Shown piece by piece: positions 1 through 9,091 of a stretch of DNA of 64,000 nucleotides. How positions within the stretch are numbered: the stretch's first letter is position 1; every line of letters starts with the position of its first letter. The notes beneath the pieces were generated by a model, which was not told the origin of the DNA, made no database searches, and saw nothing but the letters and a program-made list of their open reading frames with translations. This stretch comes from Sedimentisphaerales bacterium (GTDB lineage Bacteria; Planctomycetota; Phycisphaerae; Sedimentisphaerales; SG8-4), in assembly GCA_016932895.1 (NCBI GenBank), contig JAFGCA010000275.1, positions 4,183 through 68,182 of the forward strand, in the 5' to 3' direction. A program made the translations under genes and the position numbers.

Positions 1-537
1 GGCCGCGTCCTCTGGGAGAAAACCCGCCAGGAGGTGCCCCACGGACAGGGGATCTGGGCGGGGGATTTCATCGAGGCCGAGCCGGGGCAGGAAGTCATCA
101 TCCTGCGCAGCGGCCACGTCGGCGACTTCATCACGGTCCGGGGCGCCGACGGAACGCAGATCGCGGCCTTTCGCCACAAGCGAACGTACCAGGGCTACCC
201 CGACTTCCCCTGCGTCGTGAACTGGAAGCCGGGCCACGAGCAGTCCCTGTGGATCCCCATCGACCGCACGCTCGTTGACGGCCGCGGAACTGTCGTCGCC
301 GAGCTGGGGACCTTCGAACCACTGGCAGCCGAGACGCTCGACTGGGGCGAAACCAAGAGCCACCTGGCCGTGCAGGCCTTCGCCATCGATCTGTGCGCAG
401 ACCCGCGCCAAGAGCTTGTCCTCTACCAACCCTACAACGGGAAAGCCATCCTGATCTTCACCCAGCCCGACTCAGACGGAGCCGAAAAACCGTACGTGCA
501 CGAGAAGAACGCGTACAACATCCGCAGCTACTTCTAA
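1..537 (+). CDS. C-terminal part of an exported protein (5' end outside window)
   Basis: The frame is open from the first base of the window and ends at a TAA at 535-537, so this is the 3' part of a longer gene; the GTG at 34 is only an internal Val codon. About 178 residues are visible. They are beta-rich, with many Trp, Gly and Asp residues, and end in an Asp-Pro-Arg-Gln-Glu stretch followed by Tyr-Asn-Ile-Arg-Ser-Tyr-Phe. The general look resembles the C-terminus of secreted FG-GAP or rhamnogalacturonan-lyase-like proteins, but that is an impression, and no catalytic motif is visible. The next gene is convergent and starts its stop codon about 50 bp away. Confidence 0.7.
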   Translation, partial: GRVLWEKTRQEVPHGQGIWAGDFIEAEPGQEVIILRSGHVGDFITVRGADGTQIAAFRHKRTYQGYPDFPCVVNWKPGHEQSLWIPIDRTLVDGRGTVVAELGTFEPLAAETLDWGETKSHLAVQAFAIDLCADPRQELVLYQPYNGKAILIFTQPDSDGAEKPYVHEKNAYNIRSYF

Positions 538-587
538 GGATTGGGAAAAGCACGGTCGCTGCCATGGGATCGCTCAGAGGAGATTCG

Positions 588-1643
588 TCACCGGGGCACG
601 TCGGCGCGGTGGTTTTGGGCCTCACCGACGAGGTAGATGCGATTCTTGCCGCTGCGTTTGGCGTCCAACAAGGCCTCATCAGCGCGTCGGAGAAGCTCAT
701 GGACGGTTTCACCGTCGCGCGGGAAGCTGGCCAGCCCCCCGCTGATCGTCAGGACGCCCTCGCCCTTCGGGCCCAGATGGCGCAGCTCGGCGTGACCGAA
801 CGCCTGCTGAAAGCGAGTGGCCACCTCGATCACTCCGGCGGGATGCTCGGCATCGAGCGAGCGTCGGTCGTCCTCGAAGTCGTCCCAGCTTCGGCGCGGA
901 TCGTCCCAGAAGACGACGGCGAACTCATCGCCCCCGATGCGCGCGACCACATCGTGAGGCCGGCAGCACCGCCGCATGAGAAGGGCCGCCTGCTTGAGGA
1001 TCTCGTCGCCCGTCAGGTGGCCGTACGTGTCGTTGTAGTGCTTGAAATTGTCGATGTCAAAAACGAGCAACGTCACGCGCCCGTTGTCACGCCGGGCGTA
1101 CTCCAGGACCTGCCGGGCGAACTCCAAAATGTACCGCCGGTTCCTCAGGCCCGTCAGGTCATCGGTCGTCGCCAGCCGTTCGAGGTGCCGGAGGGTCCTT
1201 TCCAATTCCCCGCCGACCGTCGGGGCGTCTCCGGTTGCCGCCTGCGCTTGCGTCCCGCCGTCGGGCGCACAGACACGCGTCACCCGGGTCGGGCAGACCA
1301 CGTACGCATCGGCGAGCCGCTCCTCGCCTGCCGCGCCCGCCGTCAAGCGGCGCGCGATCGGCTCGTCGTACATCTGCGCCAGCAGGACAATCCGGGCGTC
1401 GGTACCCTTTCGCAAGGCCCGCAGAACGGCCGGCAACCGGCCGGAGGCCCCGTTCATCACGACGCCGATCGTGCCAAACCCACCCTGGACCGCCGCGTCT
1501 ATGGCATCGAGAACGTTCTCACGCACCTCGCACGCGTAGCGCCCCACTGCGTCGGCATCCAGAAACACCTTGCGGATATCTCCTACGAACAGAACCTTGC
1601 CGGGCGTTCCCTGCAAGGGGGGCAAATGCGGGGGGTTACTCAT
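588..1643 (-). CDS. Diguanylate cyclase with N-terminal receiver-like domain (GGDEF)
   Basis: A 351-residue cytoplasmic protein predicted to make cyclic di-GMP from two GTP. Residues about 15-118 look like a degenerate response-regulator fold. Residues about 155-340 are a GGDEF domain with the metal-binding Asp in Phe-Asp-Ile-Asp-Asn-Phe near 196 and an intact GGDEF signature at 237-241. An allosteric I-site Arg-Pro-His-Asp at 228-231 sits the usual five residues before the signature, so product inhibition is expected. A GGAGAAAG ribosome site lies just before the ATG. The start overlaps the end of the upstream gene by 8 bp, which suggests translational coupling. The receiver-like part has no clear phospho-acceptor setting, so the input signal is unknown. 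Confidence 0.9.
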   Translation of the reverse strand: MSNPPHLPPLQGTPGKVLFVGDIRKVFLDADAVGRYACEVRENVLDAIDAAVQGGFGTIGVVMNGASGRLPAVLRALRKGTDARIVLLAQMYDEPIARRLTAGAAGEERLADAYVVCPTRVTRVCAPDGGTQAQAATGDAPTVGGELERTLRHLERLATTDDLTGLRNRRYILEFARQVLEYARRDNGRVTLLVFDIDNFKHYNDTYGHLTGDEILKQAALLMRRCCRPHDVVARIGGDEFAVVFWDDPRRSWDDFEDDRRSLDAEHPAGVIEVATRFQQAFGHAELRHLGPKGEGVLTISGGLASFPRDGETVHELLRRADEALLDAKRSGKNRIYLVGEAQNHRADVPR

Positions 1644-2175
1644 CTTTCTCCTGCCCTAACAGTGCTTCGATCTCGGCCTCCGTCGCGCGACAGTCTTCGT
1701 CCAGGAACTCGTCCTCGCCATGTTTCGCGCGGCATCCCCCGGCCGCGAGCCAGGTCTCGAAAGCGTTGCGAAGTTCTTCGACCTTCCCCACCAGGCAGGC
1801 GCCGCCGCGTACGGCCAGCAGAACCTGCTGCTGCTCGGTGCTATCGGCCTCGTCCAACAAACAACAACATCGCGCCCCGCCGGTTTCGGCCAGGGCGAAG
1901 AGCCGGCCCTGCTCCCGCGTCAGCTCGCCCAGCGCGCCGATAACCATCAGACAACGCCCGGCCCCGCGAGCCAATTCGACCACGGCCGAATAGACATCCG
2001 CGCACCGGACCACATCCAGCTCGTACTCTTCGGCCAATTGCAGAGTCTCAGCGACGAAGCGCGCGCACTTCCGCCCCACCACTATCACACCCGGCCCAAG
2101 ATGCGCATCACCTGCCACCATGATCCCATTACCCTGCCTATCCGCAACGCGGCCACCCACCGCGCCATACACCAC
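1636..2175 (-). CDS. Small receiver-like protein coupled to the GGDEF gene
   Basis: About 179 residues if the GTG at 2175 is used. An ATG at 2121 gives a shorter form that begins Met-Val-Ala-Gly-Asp and drops a poorly conserved-looking N-terminus; neither start has a textbook ribosome site, so the start is uncertain. The middle alternates beta strands and helices (Val-Ile-Val-Val-Gly, Leu-Met-Val-Ile-Gly-Ala, Cys-Cys-Cys-Leu-Leu-Asp) like a pseudo-receiver or nucleotide-binding Rossmann fold. The tail is very acidic. It overlaps the diguanylate cyclase by 8 bp, so the two products probably work together, this one perhaps as a sensory partner. I do not recognise a named family. Confidence 0.65.
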   Translation of the reverse strand: MVYGAVGGRVADRQGNGIMVAGDAHLGPGVIVVGRKCARFVAETLQLAEEYELDVVRCADVYSAVVELARGAGRCLMVIGALGELTREQGRLFALAETGGARCCCLLDEADSTEQQQVLLAVRGGACLVGKVEELRNAFETWLAAGGCRAKHGEDEFLDEDCRATEAEIEALLGQEKDE

Positions 2176-2307
2176 TCCCCATTACCCTTTAGTCTACTAA
2201 AACTTGCGCCGATGTCAAAATCATTTGCCGCCGACCGCGCGCGACAACCCGCAGATCGCCGGCCGTCATGGCCCAGGAGGCTGACCCCTGAGATATGAAC
2301 CGGCCGG

Positions 2308-4329
2308 CTATTCGGGGCGGGGAAGATCTTCGAGGTTCTTGGCGACTTGCTCGGCGTAGAAGCTCCGGGGATAGAGGCTGAGGAAGCCGGCCAACATGTC
2401 GCGGGCCTTAATGAGGCTTTCCTTGTCGGCTTTGCGCTGATAGAGCTGGATCTTGAGACGGGTCAGCTCGTAGAGGGCCTGCATGCCGCCGTCGGTTTTC
2501 TGGAATTTTCGATGCAGCTCAGCGAGGCGCTCGCCGCGGCCTTGTTCGTCGTCGAGGAGCTTGGCCTGGGCCAGCAGGATGTTGTCGCGCAGCCCGTCCT
2601 GCTCGCCCGTTCGGGCCAGGAGCGTCTCAAGCTGCTGTTCGTATTCGGTCCCGTGGGGGTCAAGCAGGACCAGGCGGGCCAGGCGGTGGACGGCGCCGTC
2701 GGCGCCGTTGCGGTTCTGCGGGCCGATCAACGTGCGCAGCTCGTGGATGCGCCGTTGCAGTTCCGTCAGCCTCACGGCCGTCATGACCGTCGTGGCGGGC
2801 GGGCGAAACGCGCTGAACAAACGGTCGGAGACGGGCCGGGCTTCTTCGTACAAGGTCAACTGCTCGGCGAGCATGTCGTTGGCGTCGGCGAGAATGCGCT
2901 CGGCGCGATCGAGAGCGGCCAGAAGCTTCGGCTCGGGCAAGCCCCCCTGGGCCGCCGTGTGCCAGGCCACCCGCCAGCGGGCCTCGATCGATTCCGGACT
3001 GTCGTTATAATCGGCCACGGTATACAGACGATTCCACGTACCCAGCGCCCGCTCGTGCGGGTGGTCGCTGTAAAAGTGCAGCAGATCGTCCCGCTCGAAG
3101 CGCCGCAGGTCGGGACTGTACTCGTTGAGAAGTCCCTTGTAATACAGCGCGATCGGCATGCGATCGCTGCGCGCGCGGCGCACGAGAATTTCCTGCTGAA
3201 TCACCTCGGGAATCCACCAGGGCTTGGGCGGCCGAATGAACTGATCGTACTGCTTTTCCAGCCCCTTCCTTCTCTCCTGGTACAACAGCTCGGCTGGAAC
3301 GTCGAGCCAGGAGGGCCAATCGCCCTTGCGCAGCTTGATCTGAATCTGCTCCTTCATCATCTCGCGCAGCGGAATCCGCTCCGTCGGCGCAAAGAGCATG
3401 CTCAAGACTCTCTGCTTGTCGCGGGCGTCGTTCTCGGGATCCACGGCGATATCGACGGTCTGATCCAACAGGTCGCGAATGCTGTGGTCGCGAAATTCGG
3501 GCACGGCCTCCGGGTTGTTCTTGGCTACATAAAACTGATAATCAAGCTCGTCAAAACCTATTTTCCATTCAAACACGCCCAGCGCCAGCAACAGCGTCGT
3601 GGTGGTGAAGATCCATATCAAGCCCGGTCGGTACCGCGTGTAATGGCCGATGCCAAGCACCAGACCGGCAACCGTCAGCCCCACAATCCAGGCCCCGATC
3701 CACGGGGCGAACGAGAAGCTCCACTCCAACGGCTCCACACCGCGCGCCGAACCGAAGACGCCCCAGTAGATCAACTGCGGCGACATGCACAGGGCGATGG
3801 CAATAATGCGCGACCGAAACCGCAGCGGCCGCGCCGCCACCGCAAAACAGCTCAGCAACAGGAAGATCGCAAAGCCCGGCAGATTCGCCAGGAAAAACAC
3901 CGCCAGCAGGAAGATGAAACCGTGTCCGAAGCTCATCAATTGAGAAATGAGCACCGGGACCACCGCCATGATCCCCATCAGCAGCCCCAACACCACGATC
4001 TGCCAGGGATACTCGAAGATGCTCGCCCCGGTGACCGCCGCCTGATCGAGCCGCCAGAAATCGGGGACCGTCTGCGAGGCCAAATCGAAGGCCCAGAATG
4101 TCCCCGTTGCAATTCTCGACCACACGAGACAGGCAATCGAAAACGCCACGACCGCCAGCAGCCAGCACCGTTGCACGTTCTTGTGACTGTAGTGCAACGT
4201 GGGCCCAACGGTCAGAAAGGACTTGGACACCTTCGGTGTCTTTTCCGTCTCTTTATTCTCCATAGCGCCACGACGCCGCGCGACCGCGTCTTGGCTCAAC
4301 CGCGTCGCCGGCGTCGATCCCAGAGACAC
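2308..4329 (-). CDS. Multi-pass membrane protein with helical C-terminal domain
   Basis: Up to 673 residues. The N-terminal third carries about seven hydrophobic segments. The remaining 400 residues are soluble, charged and helical, with a TPR-like repeat texture near the end (Leu-Lys-Ile-Gln-Leu-Tyr-Gln-Arg, Phe-Leu-Ser-Leu-Tyr-Pro-Arg). It starts 8 nt after the stop of ahcY, so both are probably on one transcript. Two starts are possible: GTG at 4329, with a GAGGG in the ahcY tail as ribosome site, or ATG at 4263, which begins Met-Glu-Asn-Lys-Glu and gives a more natural basic N-terminus. No enzyme motif is visible; a structural or envelope role is only a guess. Confidence 0.75.
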   Translation of the reverse strand: MSLGSTPATRLSQDAVARRRGAMENKETEKTPKVSKSFLTVGPTLHYSHKNVQRCWLLAVVAFSIACLVWSRIATGTFWAFDLASQTVPDFWRLDQAAVTGASIFEYPWQIVVLGLLMGIMAVVPVLISQLMSFGHGFIFLLAVFFLANLPGFAIFLLLSCFAVAARPLRFRSRIIAIALCMSPQLIYWGVFGSARGVEPLEWSFSFAPWIGAWIVGLTVAGLVLGIGHYTRYRPGLIWIFTTTTLLLALGVFEWKIGFDELDYQFYVAKNNPEAVPEFRDHSIRDLLDQTVDIAVDPENDARDKQRVLSMLFAPTERIPLREMMKEQIQIKLRKGDWPSWLDVPAELLYQERRKGLEKQYDQFIRPPKPWWIPEVIQQEILVRRARSDRMPIALYYKGLLNEYSPDLRRFERDDLLHFYSDHPHERALGTWNRLYTVADYNDSPESIEARWRVAWHTAAQGGLPEPKLLAALDRAERILADANDMLAEQLTLYEEARPVSDRLFSAFRPPATTVMTAVRLTELQRRIHELRTLIGPQNRNGADGAVHRLARLVLLDPHGTEYEQQLETLLARTGEQDGLRDNILLAQAKLLDDEQGRGERLAELHRKFQKTDGGMQALYELTRLKIQLYQRKADKESLIKARDMLAGFLSLYPRSFYAEQVAKNLEDLPRPE

Positions 4330-4337
4330 TCGATCGG

Positions 4338-5597
4338 CTACGTGCCCTCGCCGCTACTGGCGAGATAGGCAATCTGCTCCGGTGTCAATTTATCAATCGC
4401 AATCGACATCGTCCGTAGCTTTAATCGGCAAACCTGCTCCTCGATCTCCAGCGGAACATCGTGAACCGCCACTTCGAGCTTGCCCTTGCGCTTGGCGACC
4501 CACTCAGACTGCAGGGCCTGGGTAGCGAAACTCATGTCCATCACGCACGCCGGATGGCCTTCGGCCGCCGCCAGGTTGATCAATCGCCCTTCCCCCAGCA
4601 GGTAAATGCTCTTGGTCTGGCTGATAACGTATTCGTCGACGTGCCGGCGGACGTTGCGATTGACCTTCTTGCTCATCTTCTTGAGGCCCGGGATGTCGAT
4701 CTCGACGTTGAAATGTCCGCTGTTGGCCACCGTGGCCCGATGCTTCATGCGACGAAAATGTTCCGGGCGAAGCACGTGTTTGTTCCCGGTCAGCGTGACA
4801 AACAAGTCACCGACCTTGGCCGCATCTTCCATCGGCATGACTTGGAAACCGTCCATGGCCGCTTCCAGCGCCTTGATCGGATCGACCTCGGTGATGATGA
4901 CGATGGCTCCCATCCCGCGGGCCCGCATGGCGAGGCCGCGTCCGCACCACCCGTACCCGGCCACCACCACGCGCGAGCCGGCCAACAGATAATCCGTGGC
5001 CCGAATGATCCCGTCGACGGTGGACTGGCCCGTCCCGTACCGGTTGTCGAACAGGTGCTTGCTCTTGGCGTCGTTGACGGCGATAACGGGGAACTTGAGC
5101 TTGCCTTCGTTGGCCATGGCGCGCAGCCGGATCACACCCGTCGTCGTCTCCTCCATGCTCGCGACAATGCGCCCGGCGTCCTTCTTGCGCTTGGTGTGCA
5201 TCTCGTTGACCAGGTCGGCTCCGTCGTCGAACGTGATGACCGGCCCGTGGTCGATGGCCGCGTTGATGTGGTCGTAATACGTCTTGCGGTTCTCCCCTCG
5301 TATCGCAAAGACCCCAATCCCGAAATCCTTCACCAGCGAAGCGGCTACGTCGTCCTGCGTGCTCAGAGGATTCGAGGCGCACAGGACCGCGTTGGCGCCG
5401 GCGGCCTTGAGCGTCCGCATCAGGTTGGCCGTCTCGGCCGTGACATGCAAACAGGCGGAAACGTTCATGCCCTTCAGCGGCTTGTTCTTGCTAAAACGGT
5501 TGCGAATCGCCGTCAGGACGGGCATGTCGTTGTCCGCCCACAGAATCCTTCTCTTGCCTTCCGCAGCCAATGCCATATCCGCTACGTCGTATTTCAT
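4338..5597 (-). CDS. ahcY: S-adenosylhomocysteinase
   Basis: A 419-residue cytoplasmic enzyme that splits S-adenosylhomocysteine into adenosine and homocysteine, relieving product inhibition of methyltransferases. The NAD-binding Gly-Tyr-Gly-Trp-Cys-Gly-Arg-Gly lies at 214-221. The catalytic Phe-Asp-Asp-Gly segment is near 123-126 and Asn-Asp-Ala-Lys-Ser-Lys-His-Leu-Phe-Asp-Asn near 175-185. At about 420 residues without the central insertion, and lacking the Lys-Pro...Tyr-Arg-Tyr tail of the longer form, it is the short thermophile/archaeal-like type. The ribosome site AAAGGAG precedes the ATG and a sigma70-like promoter lies at 5633-5661. The methyltransferase at 59211-60119 is a possible source of substrate but is not linked. 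Confidence 0.97.
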   Translation of the reverse strand: MKYDVADMALAAEGKRRILWADNDMPVLTAIRNRFSKNKPLKGMNVSACLHVTAETANLMRTLKAAGANAVLCASNPLSTQDDVAASLVKDFGIGVFAIRGENRKTYYDHINAAIDHGPVITFDDGADLVNEMHTKRKKDAGRIVASMEETTTGVIRLRAMANEGKLKFPVIAVNDAKSKHLFDNRYGTGQSTVDGIIRATDYLLAGSRVVVAGYGWCGRGLAMRARGMGAIVIITEVDPIKALEAAMDGFQVMPMEDAAKVGDLFVTLTGNKHVLRPEHFRRMKHRATVANSGHFNVEIDIPGLKKMSKKVNRNVRRHVDEYVISQTKSIYLLGEGRLINLAAAEGHPACVMDMSFATQALQSEWVAKRKGKLEVAVHDVPLEIEEQVCRLKLRTMSIAIDKLTPEQIAYLASSGEGT

Positions 5598-5632
5598 AAA
5601 CCACTCCTTTCAAATCACCGGTCAAAGGCGGG

Positions 5633-5661
5633 ATTCTATGCCAATACCGGCCATCCTGCAA
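5633..5661 (-). promoter_or_regulatory. Candidate sigma70-type promoter of ahcY
   Basis: On the minus strand TTGCAG (5656-5661) and TAGAAT (5633-5638) are separated by 17 nt. They lie about 35 nt upstream of the ahcY start, in a 94-bp gap after the previous gene. Confidence 0.5.
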
Positions 5662-5691
5662 CGTTTTCTTTTGCCTCGTCGGCCCCGAAAA

Positions 5692-6882
5692 TCACCTCTC
5701 GCCTTCAGAACCGAGGCGGTATAAGTGGACGTCCCACAACTTAAACTCATCTTGAAACACCCCCTCCCGCGAAGCGATCCTCCGCGTCTCTCCCAAAACT
5801 TCAACCGCGCCCCGGCCGGGCACGCCTGCCACGCGAAAGCCCGCTTGCGTGACGCCTTCGCGCATGGCTACCGCAAAGACGTATGTACTGCCGCCATACC
5901 GCTTCACCATAGCCGCCACGGGGACTTCACGGTTGCCCGAGGTGACAGTGACTCCGCCGGGCACCGTCGGGGTGTTCAGCACCGGCGCGAGCTCCGCGAT
6001 CTGCCGGTTGATGCGCGTCACCGCCGCGCACATTTCGGCGTCGCTGAGCAGGGCCGATTCGTTGAACCGCGGCTGCCACTCATGCACGAAGTAGATCAGG
6101 CCGGTCGAGCCGTGAATGAGGGACATCCACACCTCGCAGCGCACCTGGTGCGGCGTGGCCTTTTGCGTCGGGTTGTTGATTCGCGTGCACTCGATGCAGT
6201 TCCAGACGATCTTTTTGCCTTGCGTCCACTTTACGAGCCGTTCGACGCCCTGGGCGACGTACCAGAGCTTGCCGGCCACTTGCGCATTCGAGTGCGCCGC
6301 GGGATAGATGTCGAACGAAGCGATGTCACAACCTTGCACGTACTCGGGATAGTCCTCCGGGTGGTTCGTGCGCACGCCCCGGCCGTGCCAGCCGTCCCAG
6401 GCCACACCCTGCCCGAGATTGAGCACCACGGGCCGGCTCGGGTCGGCGGCCTTCATGCGCTCGTAGCCCGCGACGATACGCTGCGGCGGAATCGGCGGGC
6501 CGTATCCCTTGCCGGAGCCCAGCGACTGGGCGTTGTCGGGCTCGTCCCCGTGCATCCAGCCCACGATGATGGGATCGTCGCGATGCGCCAGGCCCACCTC
6601 GTTCTGGCGACAGATCACGGGCATGCCCGCCTGCTTCAGTTGCTTTAGCTGCTCGGCGGTAGGACCCTTCCAGAGACCGATGTACAGATTGATGCCGGCC
6701 TCCTTGTACCGCTGCGCCCGGGTCGGATTCTGAAGCCAGACGGCGATGGGAAAGAAGTTCGGATCGTCGGCGAGACCGTGACGCCACGGGGCATAGGGTC
6801 CGGCCTGCACCACCGCGCCGGTCCCCACGAGCCACGTTGCCAGAACGATCCACGCCATTCTCAAGACAGTTCGTCGTTCCAT
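5692..6882 (-). CDS. Secreted glycoside-hydrolase-like TIM-barrel protein
   Basis: A 396-residue protein read from the ATG at 6882, which has a GGAGGG ribosome site; the frame stays open to 6969 but that extension has no signal. Residues 1-27 form a signal peptide (Arg-Arg, hydrophobic core, Val-Val-Gln-Ala-Gly). The mature part alternates beta strands and helices as in a (beta/alpha)8 barrel: Gly-Ile-Asn-Leu-Tyr-Ile-Gly-Leu-Trp-Lys, Trp-Met-His-Gly-Asp-Glu-Pro-Asp, Phe-Asp-Ile-Tyr-Pro and Trp-Asn-Cys-Ile-Glu-Cys. The Gly-Asp-Glu-Pro and Ile-Glu positions could be the acid pair of a retaining glycosidase. The C-terminal 80 residues look like a beta-sandwich. The substrate is not evident. It follows transketolase in the same direction. 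Confidence 0.8.
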   Translation of the reverse strand: MERRTVLRMAWIVLATWLVGTGAVVQAGPYAPWRHGLADDPNFFPIAVWLQNPTRAQRYKEAGINLYIGLWKGPTAEQLKQLKQAGMPVICRQNEVGLAHRDDPIIVGWMHGDEPDNAQSLGSGKGYGPPIPPQRIVAGYERMKAADPSRPVVLNLGQGVAWDGWHGRGVRTNHPEDYPEYVQGCDIASFDIYPAAHSNAQVAGKLWYVAQGVERLVKWTQGKKIVWNCIECTRINNPTQKATPHQVRCEVWMSLIHGSTGLIYFVHEWQPRFNESALLSDAEMCAAVTRINRQIAELAPVLNTPTVPGGVTVTSGNREVPVAAMVKRYGGSTYVFAVAMREGVTQAGFRVAGVPGRGAVEVLGETRRIASREGVFQDEFKLWDVHLYRLGSEGER

Positions 6883-6976
6883 ACCGTAATGCCCTCCGAA
6901 GCGCAGCGCAGAAGCCGACACCCCGTCGCCTGTCACACAGAAACGATCCTGCTGAGCGGAGACGAACAACTCGCGT

Positions 6977-9004
6977 TCAGCTTTCTTCCTGCAGCTTCTT
7001 CTGCAGTTCTTTCGCGGCGGCGACGACGTTCTCGGCGGTGATGCCGAACTCCTTGAAGCAGGTCTTGCCGGGAGCCGAAGCGCCGAAGGTGGACATGCCG
7101 ACGAAGACGCCGTCCTCGCCGAGCCATTGGCGCCATCCCATCTCGACGCCGGCTTCGATTCCCACGCGCACCTTGACGTCGCGCGGAATCACCGAATTCT
7201 TGTACTTGTCGTCCTGTTTCTCGAACAGCTTCCAGCAGGGCATGCTGACGACCTGGGTGGAGAGGCCGTCGGCGTCAAGCTGCCTGGCCGCTTCCAGGGC
7301 CACGGCGACCTCGGAACCGCTGGCCAGGAGGATCACGTCGGGCTTGCCCCGGCTGGTCAGGATATAGGCACCCCGGCTGACGTTGGCCGCCGAGGCGAAC
7401 TTGTTCTGGTCGATCACGGGAAGGCCCTGGCGGGTCAGGAGCAGGGCCACCGGACCGTCGCGATGCTCCAGGGCGTATTTCCAGGCGTGGGCCGTCTCGT
7501 TGGCGTCGGCCGGACGGAAGACCAGCAGATTGGGCATGCAGCGCAGGGCCGCGAAATGCTCGACCGGCTGATGGGTCGGCCCGTCTTCGCCGATCCCGAT
7601 GCTGTCGTGCGTCCAGACGAAAATGCTCGGATACTTCGACAGGGCCGCGACCCGAACGGCGCCGCGCATGTAATCGGAAAAGACCAGAAACGTGCCGCCG
7701 TAGGCACGCAGCAATCCGGAAACCGAAATGCCATTGAGGATGGCGCCCATCGCGTGCTCGCGGACGCCGAAGCGAATATATCGCCCGTTGGGCACGTCTT
7801 TCTGGAAATCAGCCGCGTCGGCAAAGCGCGTGTTGTTGGACGGAGTCAGGTCCGCCGAACCGCCCACGACCAGCGGCAGGTGCGGCATCAGTGCGTCCAA
7901 CACCTTACCCGAGGCCTTGCGCGTGGCGATCGACTCCCCGGCCTTGAACCTTGGCAGAACCTGGTCGAGATCGACCGGCAAGTTCCCCTCGGCCGCGACG
8001 GTAAATGCCTTGGCCAGATCGGGATGTTTCTTCGCATAGGCCTTGAACGCCTTGTTCCATTCGTCCTCGGCGTTCTTGCCCCTCTCCAGCGCCTCACGCA
8101 TGTGGTTGGCGACTTCCTCTGGGACGTGGAAGGTCTTTTCGGGATCACAACCGAACTTCTTCTTCATGAGCTTGATTTCGTCTTCGCCGAGCGGCGTGCC
8201 GTGTGCCGCGGCGGTGTCCTGCAGATTGGGGCTGCCGTAGGCGATATGCGTCCGCAGCTTGATCATGCAGGGCCGCTGCACTTCGCTCTTGGCGTTGATC
8301 AGGGCCCGCTCGAACGCCTCCATGTCGTTGCCGTCGCCGTCGACCTCCTGGACGTACCAGCCGTACGCCTCGTACCGCTGGGCCCGGTCCTCGGTGAAGG
8401 ACAGCTCGGTCGGCCCGTCGATGCTGATGTGGTTGTCGTCGTAGACCACAATCACGTTGTTCAGGCCCAGGTGGCCGGCCAGCGAGCAGGCCTCGCCCGA
8501 AACGCCCTCTTCGAGGTCCCCGTCACCGGCGAAGACGTAGACCTTGTGGTCGATGATGGGAAAACCGTCCCGGTTGAAATGGGCCGCGAGATACTTCTGC
8601 GCGATGGCCATGCCCACGGCGTTGGAAATCCCCTGCCCCAGCGGGCCCGTCGTGGCCTCCACGCCGAGCTCGGGGTCGTATTCGGGGTGTCCGGGCGTCT
8701 TGCTTTCCCACTGGCGGAAGTTCTGGAGATCCTCCAGGCTCATATCGAAGCCGGTCAAGTGGAGCAGGGAATAGAGCAGCATGCTGCCGTGCCCGCCGGA
8801 AAGGACGAAACGGTCCCGGTTATGCCATTTCGGGTTGGCCGGGTTATATTTGAGGTGCCGTGTCCAGAGGACGTAGGCGGCCGGCGCCATCCCGATCGGC
8901 ATCCCCGGGTGGCCCGAATTGGCCTTCTGCACACCATCGGCGGCCAGAAAACGAATGGTATTGACGCATAATTCATCAAGTTCCGACAGACCTGGATGAG
9001 TCAT
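6977..9004 (-). CDS. tkt: Transketolase
   Basis: A 675-residue cytoplasmic thiamine-diphosphate enzyme that moves two-carbon ketol units between sugar phosphates in the pentose phosphate pathway. The start is the ATG at 9004 (Met-Thr-His-Pro-Gly-Leu) with GGGAAGGTG upstream; the frame continues to 9340 without homology. Family landmarks: Asn-Ser-Gly-His-Pro-Gly near 30, the ThDP/Mg motif Gly-Asp-Gly-Asp-Leu-Glu-Glu-Gly near 155, the central catalytic Glu context Arg-Tyr-Ile-Arg-Phe-Gly-Val-Arg-Glu-His near 410, and Asp-Ser-Ile-Gly-Ile-Gly-Glu-Asp-Gly-Pro-Thr-His-Gln-Pro. The length is normal for bacterial enzymes. Confidence 0.97.
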   Translation of the reverse strand: MTHPGLSELDELCVNTIRFLAADGVQKANSGHPGMPIGMAPAAYVLWTRHLKYNPANPKWHNRDRFVLSGGHGSMLLYSLLHLTGFDMSLEDLQNFRQWESKTPGHPEYDPELGVEATTGPLGQGISNAVGMAIAQKYLAAHFNRDGFPIIDHKVYVFAGDGDLEEGVSGEACSLAGHLGLNNVIVVYDDNHISIDGPTELSFTEDRAQRYEAYGWYVQEVDGDGNDMEAFERALINAKSEVQRPCMIKLRTHIAYGSPNLQDTAAAHGTPLGEDEIKLMKKKFGCDPEKTFHVPEEVANHMREALERGKNAEDEWNKAFKAYAKKHPDLAKAFTVAAEGNLPVDLDQVLPRFKAGESIATRKASGKVLDALMPHLPLVVGGSADLTPSNNTRFADAADFQKDVPNGRYIRFGVREHAMGAILNGISVSGLLRAYGGTFLVFSDYMRGAVRVAALSKYPSIFVWTHDSIGIGEDGPTHQPVEHFAALRCMPNLLVFRPADANETAHAWKYALEHRDGPVALLLTRQGLPVIDQNKFASAANVSRGAYILTSRGKPDVILLASGSEVAVALEAARQLDADGLSTQVVSMPCWKLFEKQDDKYKNSVIPRDVKVRVGIEAGVEMGWRQWLGEDGVFVGMSTFGASAPGKTCFKEFGITAENVVAAAKELQKKLQEES

Positions 9005-9062
9005 TTCACCTTCCCGTAATTCTCTGTTGGCATTCAGTTTCCGCGACGCAAACGAAGGGGAC

Positions 9063-9091
9063 AGGATACCAGCCCGCCCCCGCGCTGGCAA
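9063..9091 (-). promoter_or_regulatory. Candidate promoter of tkt
   Basis: On the minus strand TTGCCA (9086-9091) and TATCCT (9063-9068) are separated by 17 nt, about 55 nt upstream of the transketolase start. Confidence 0.4.

Noticed and set aside
2347..4368. Long plus-strand frame opposite the membrane protein gene
   Set aside because: It mirrors the minus-strand gene codon for codon in GC-rich sequence. The minus-strand product has membrane helices and operon context; the plus product is low-complexity.
4330..5700. SAH or SAM riboswitch upstream of ahcY
   Set aside because: The leader between the promoter and the ahcY start is only about 30 nt, too short for the known riboswitch structures.
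7127..8971. 614-codon plus-strand frame opposite transketolase
   Set aside because: Transketolase is unmistakable on the minus strand; the frame is a shadow caused by GC at third positions.
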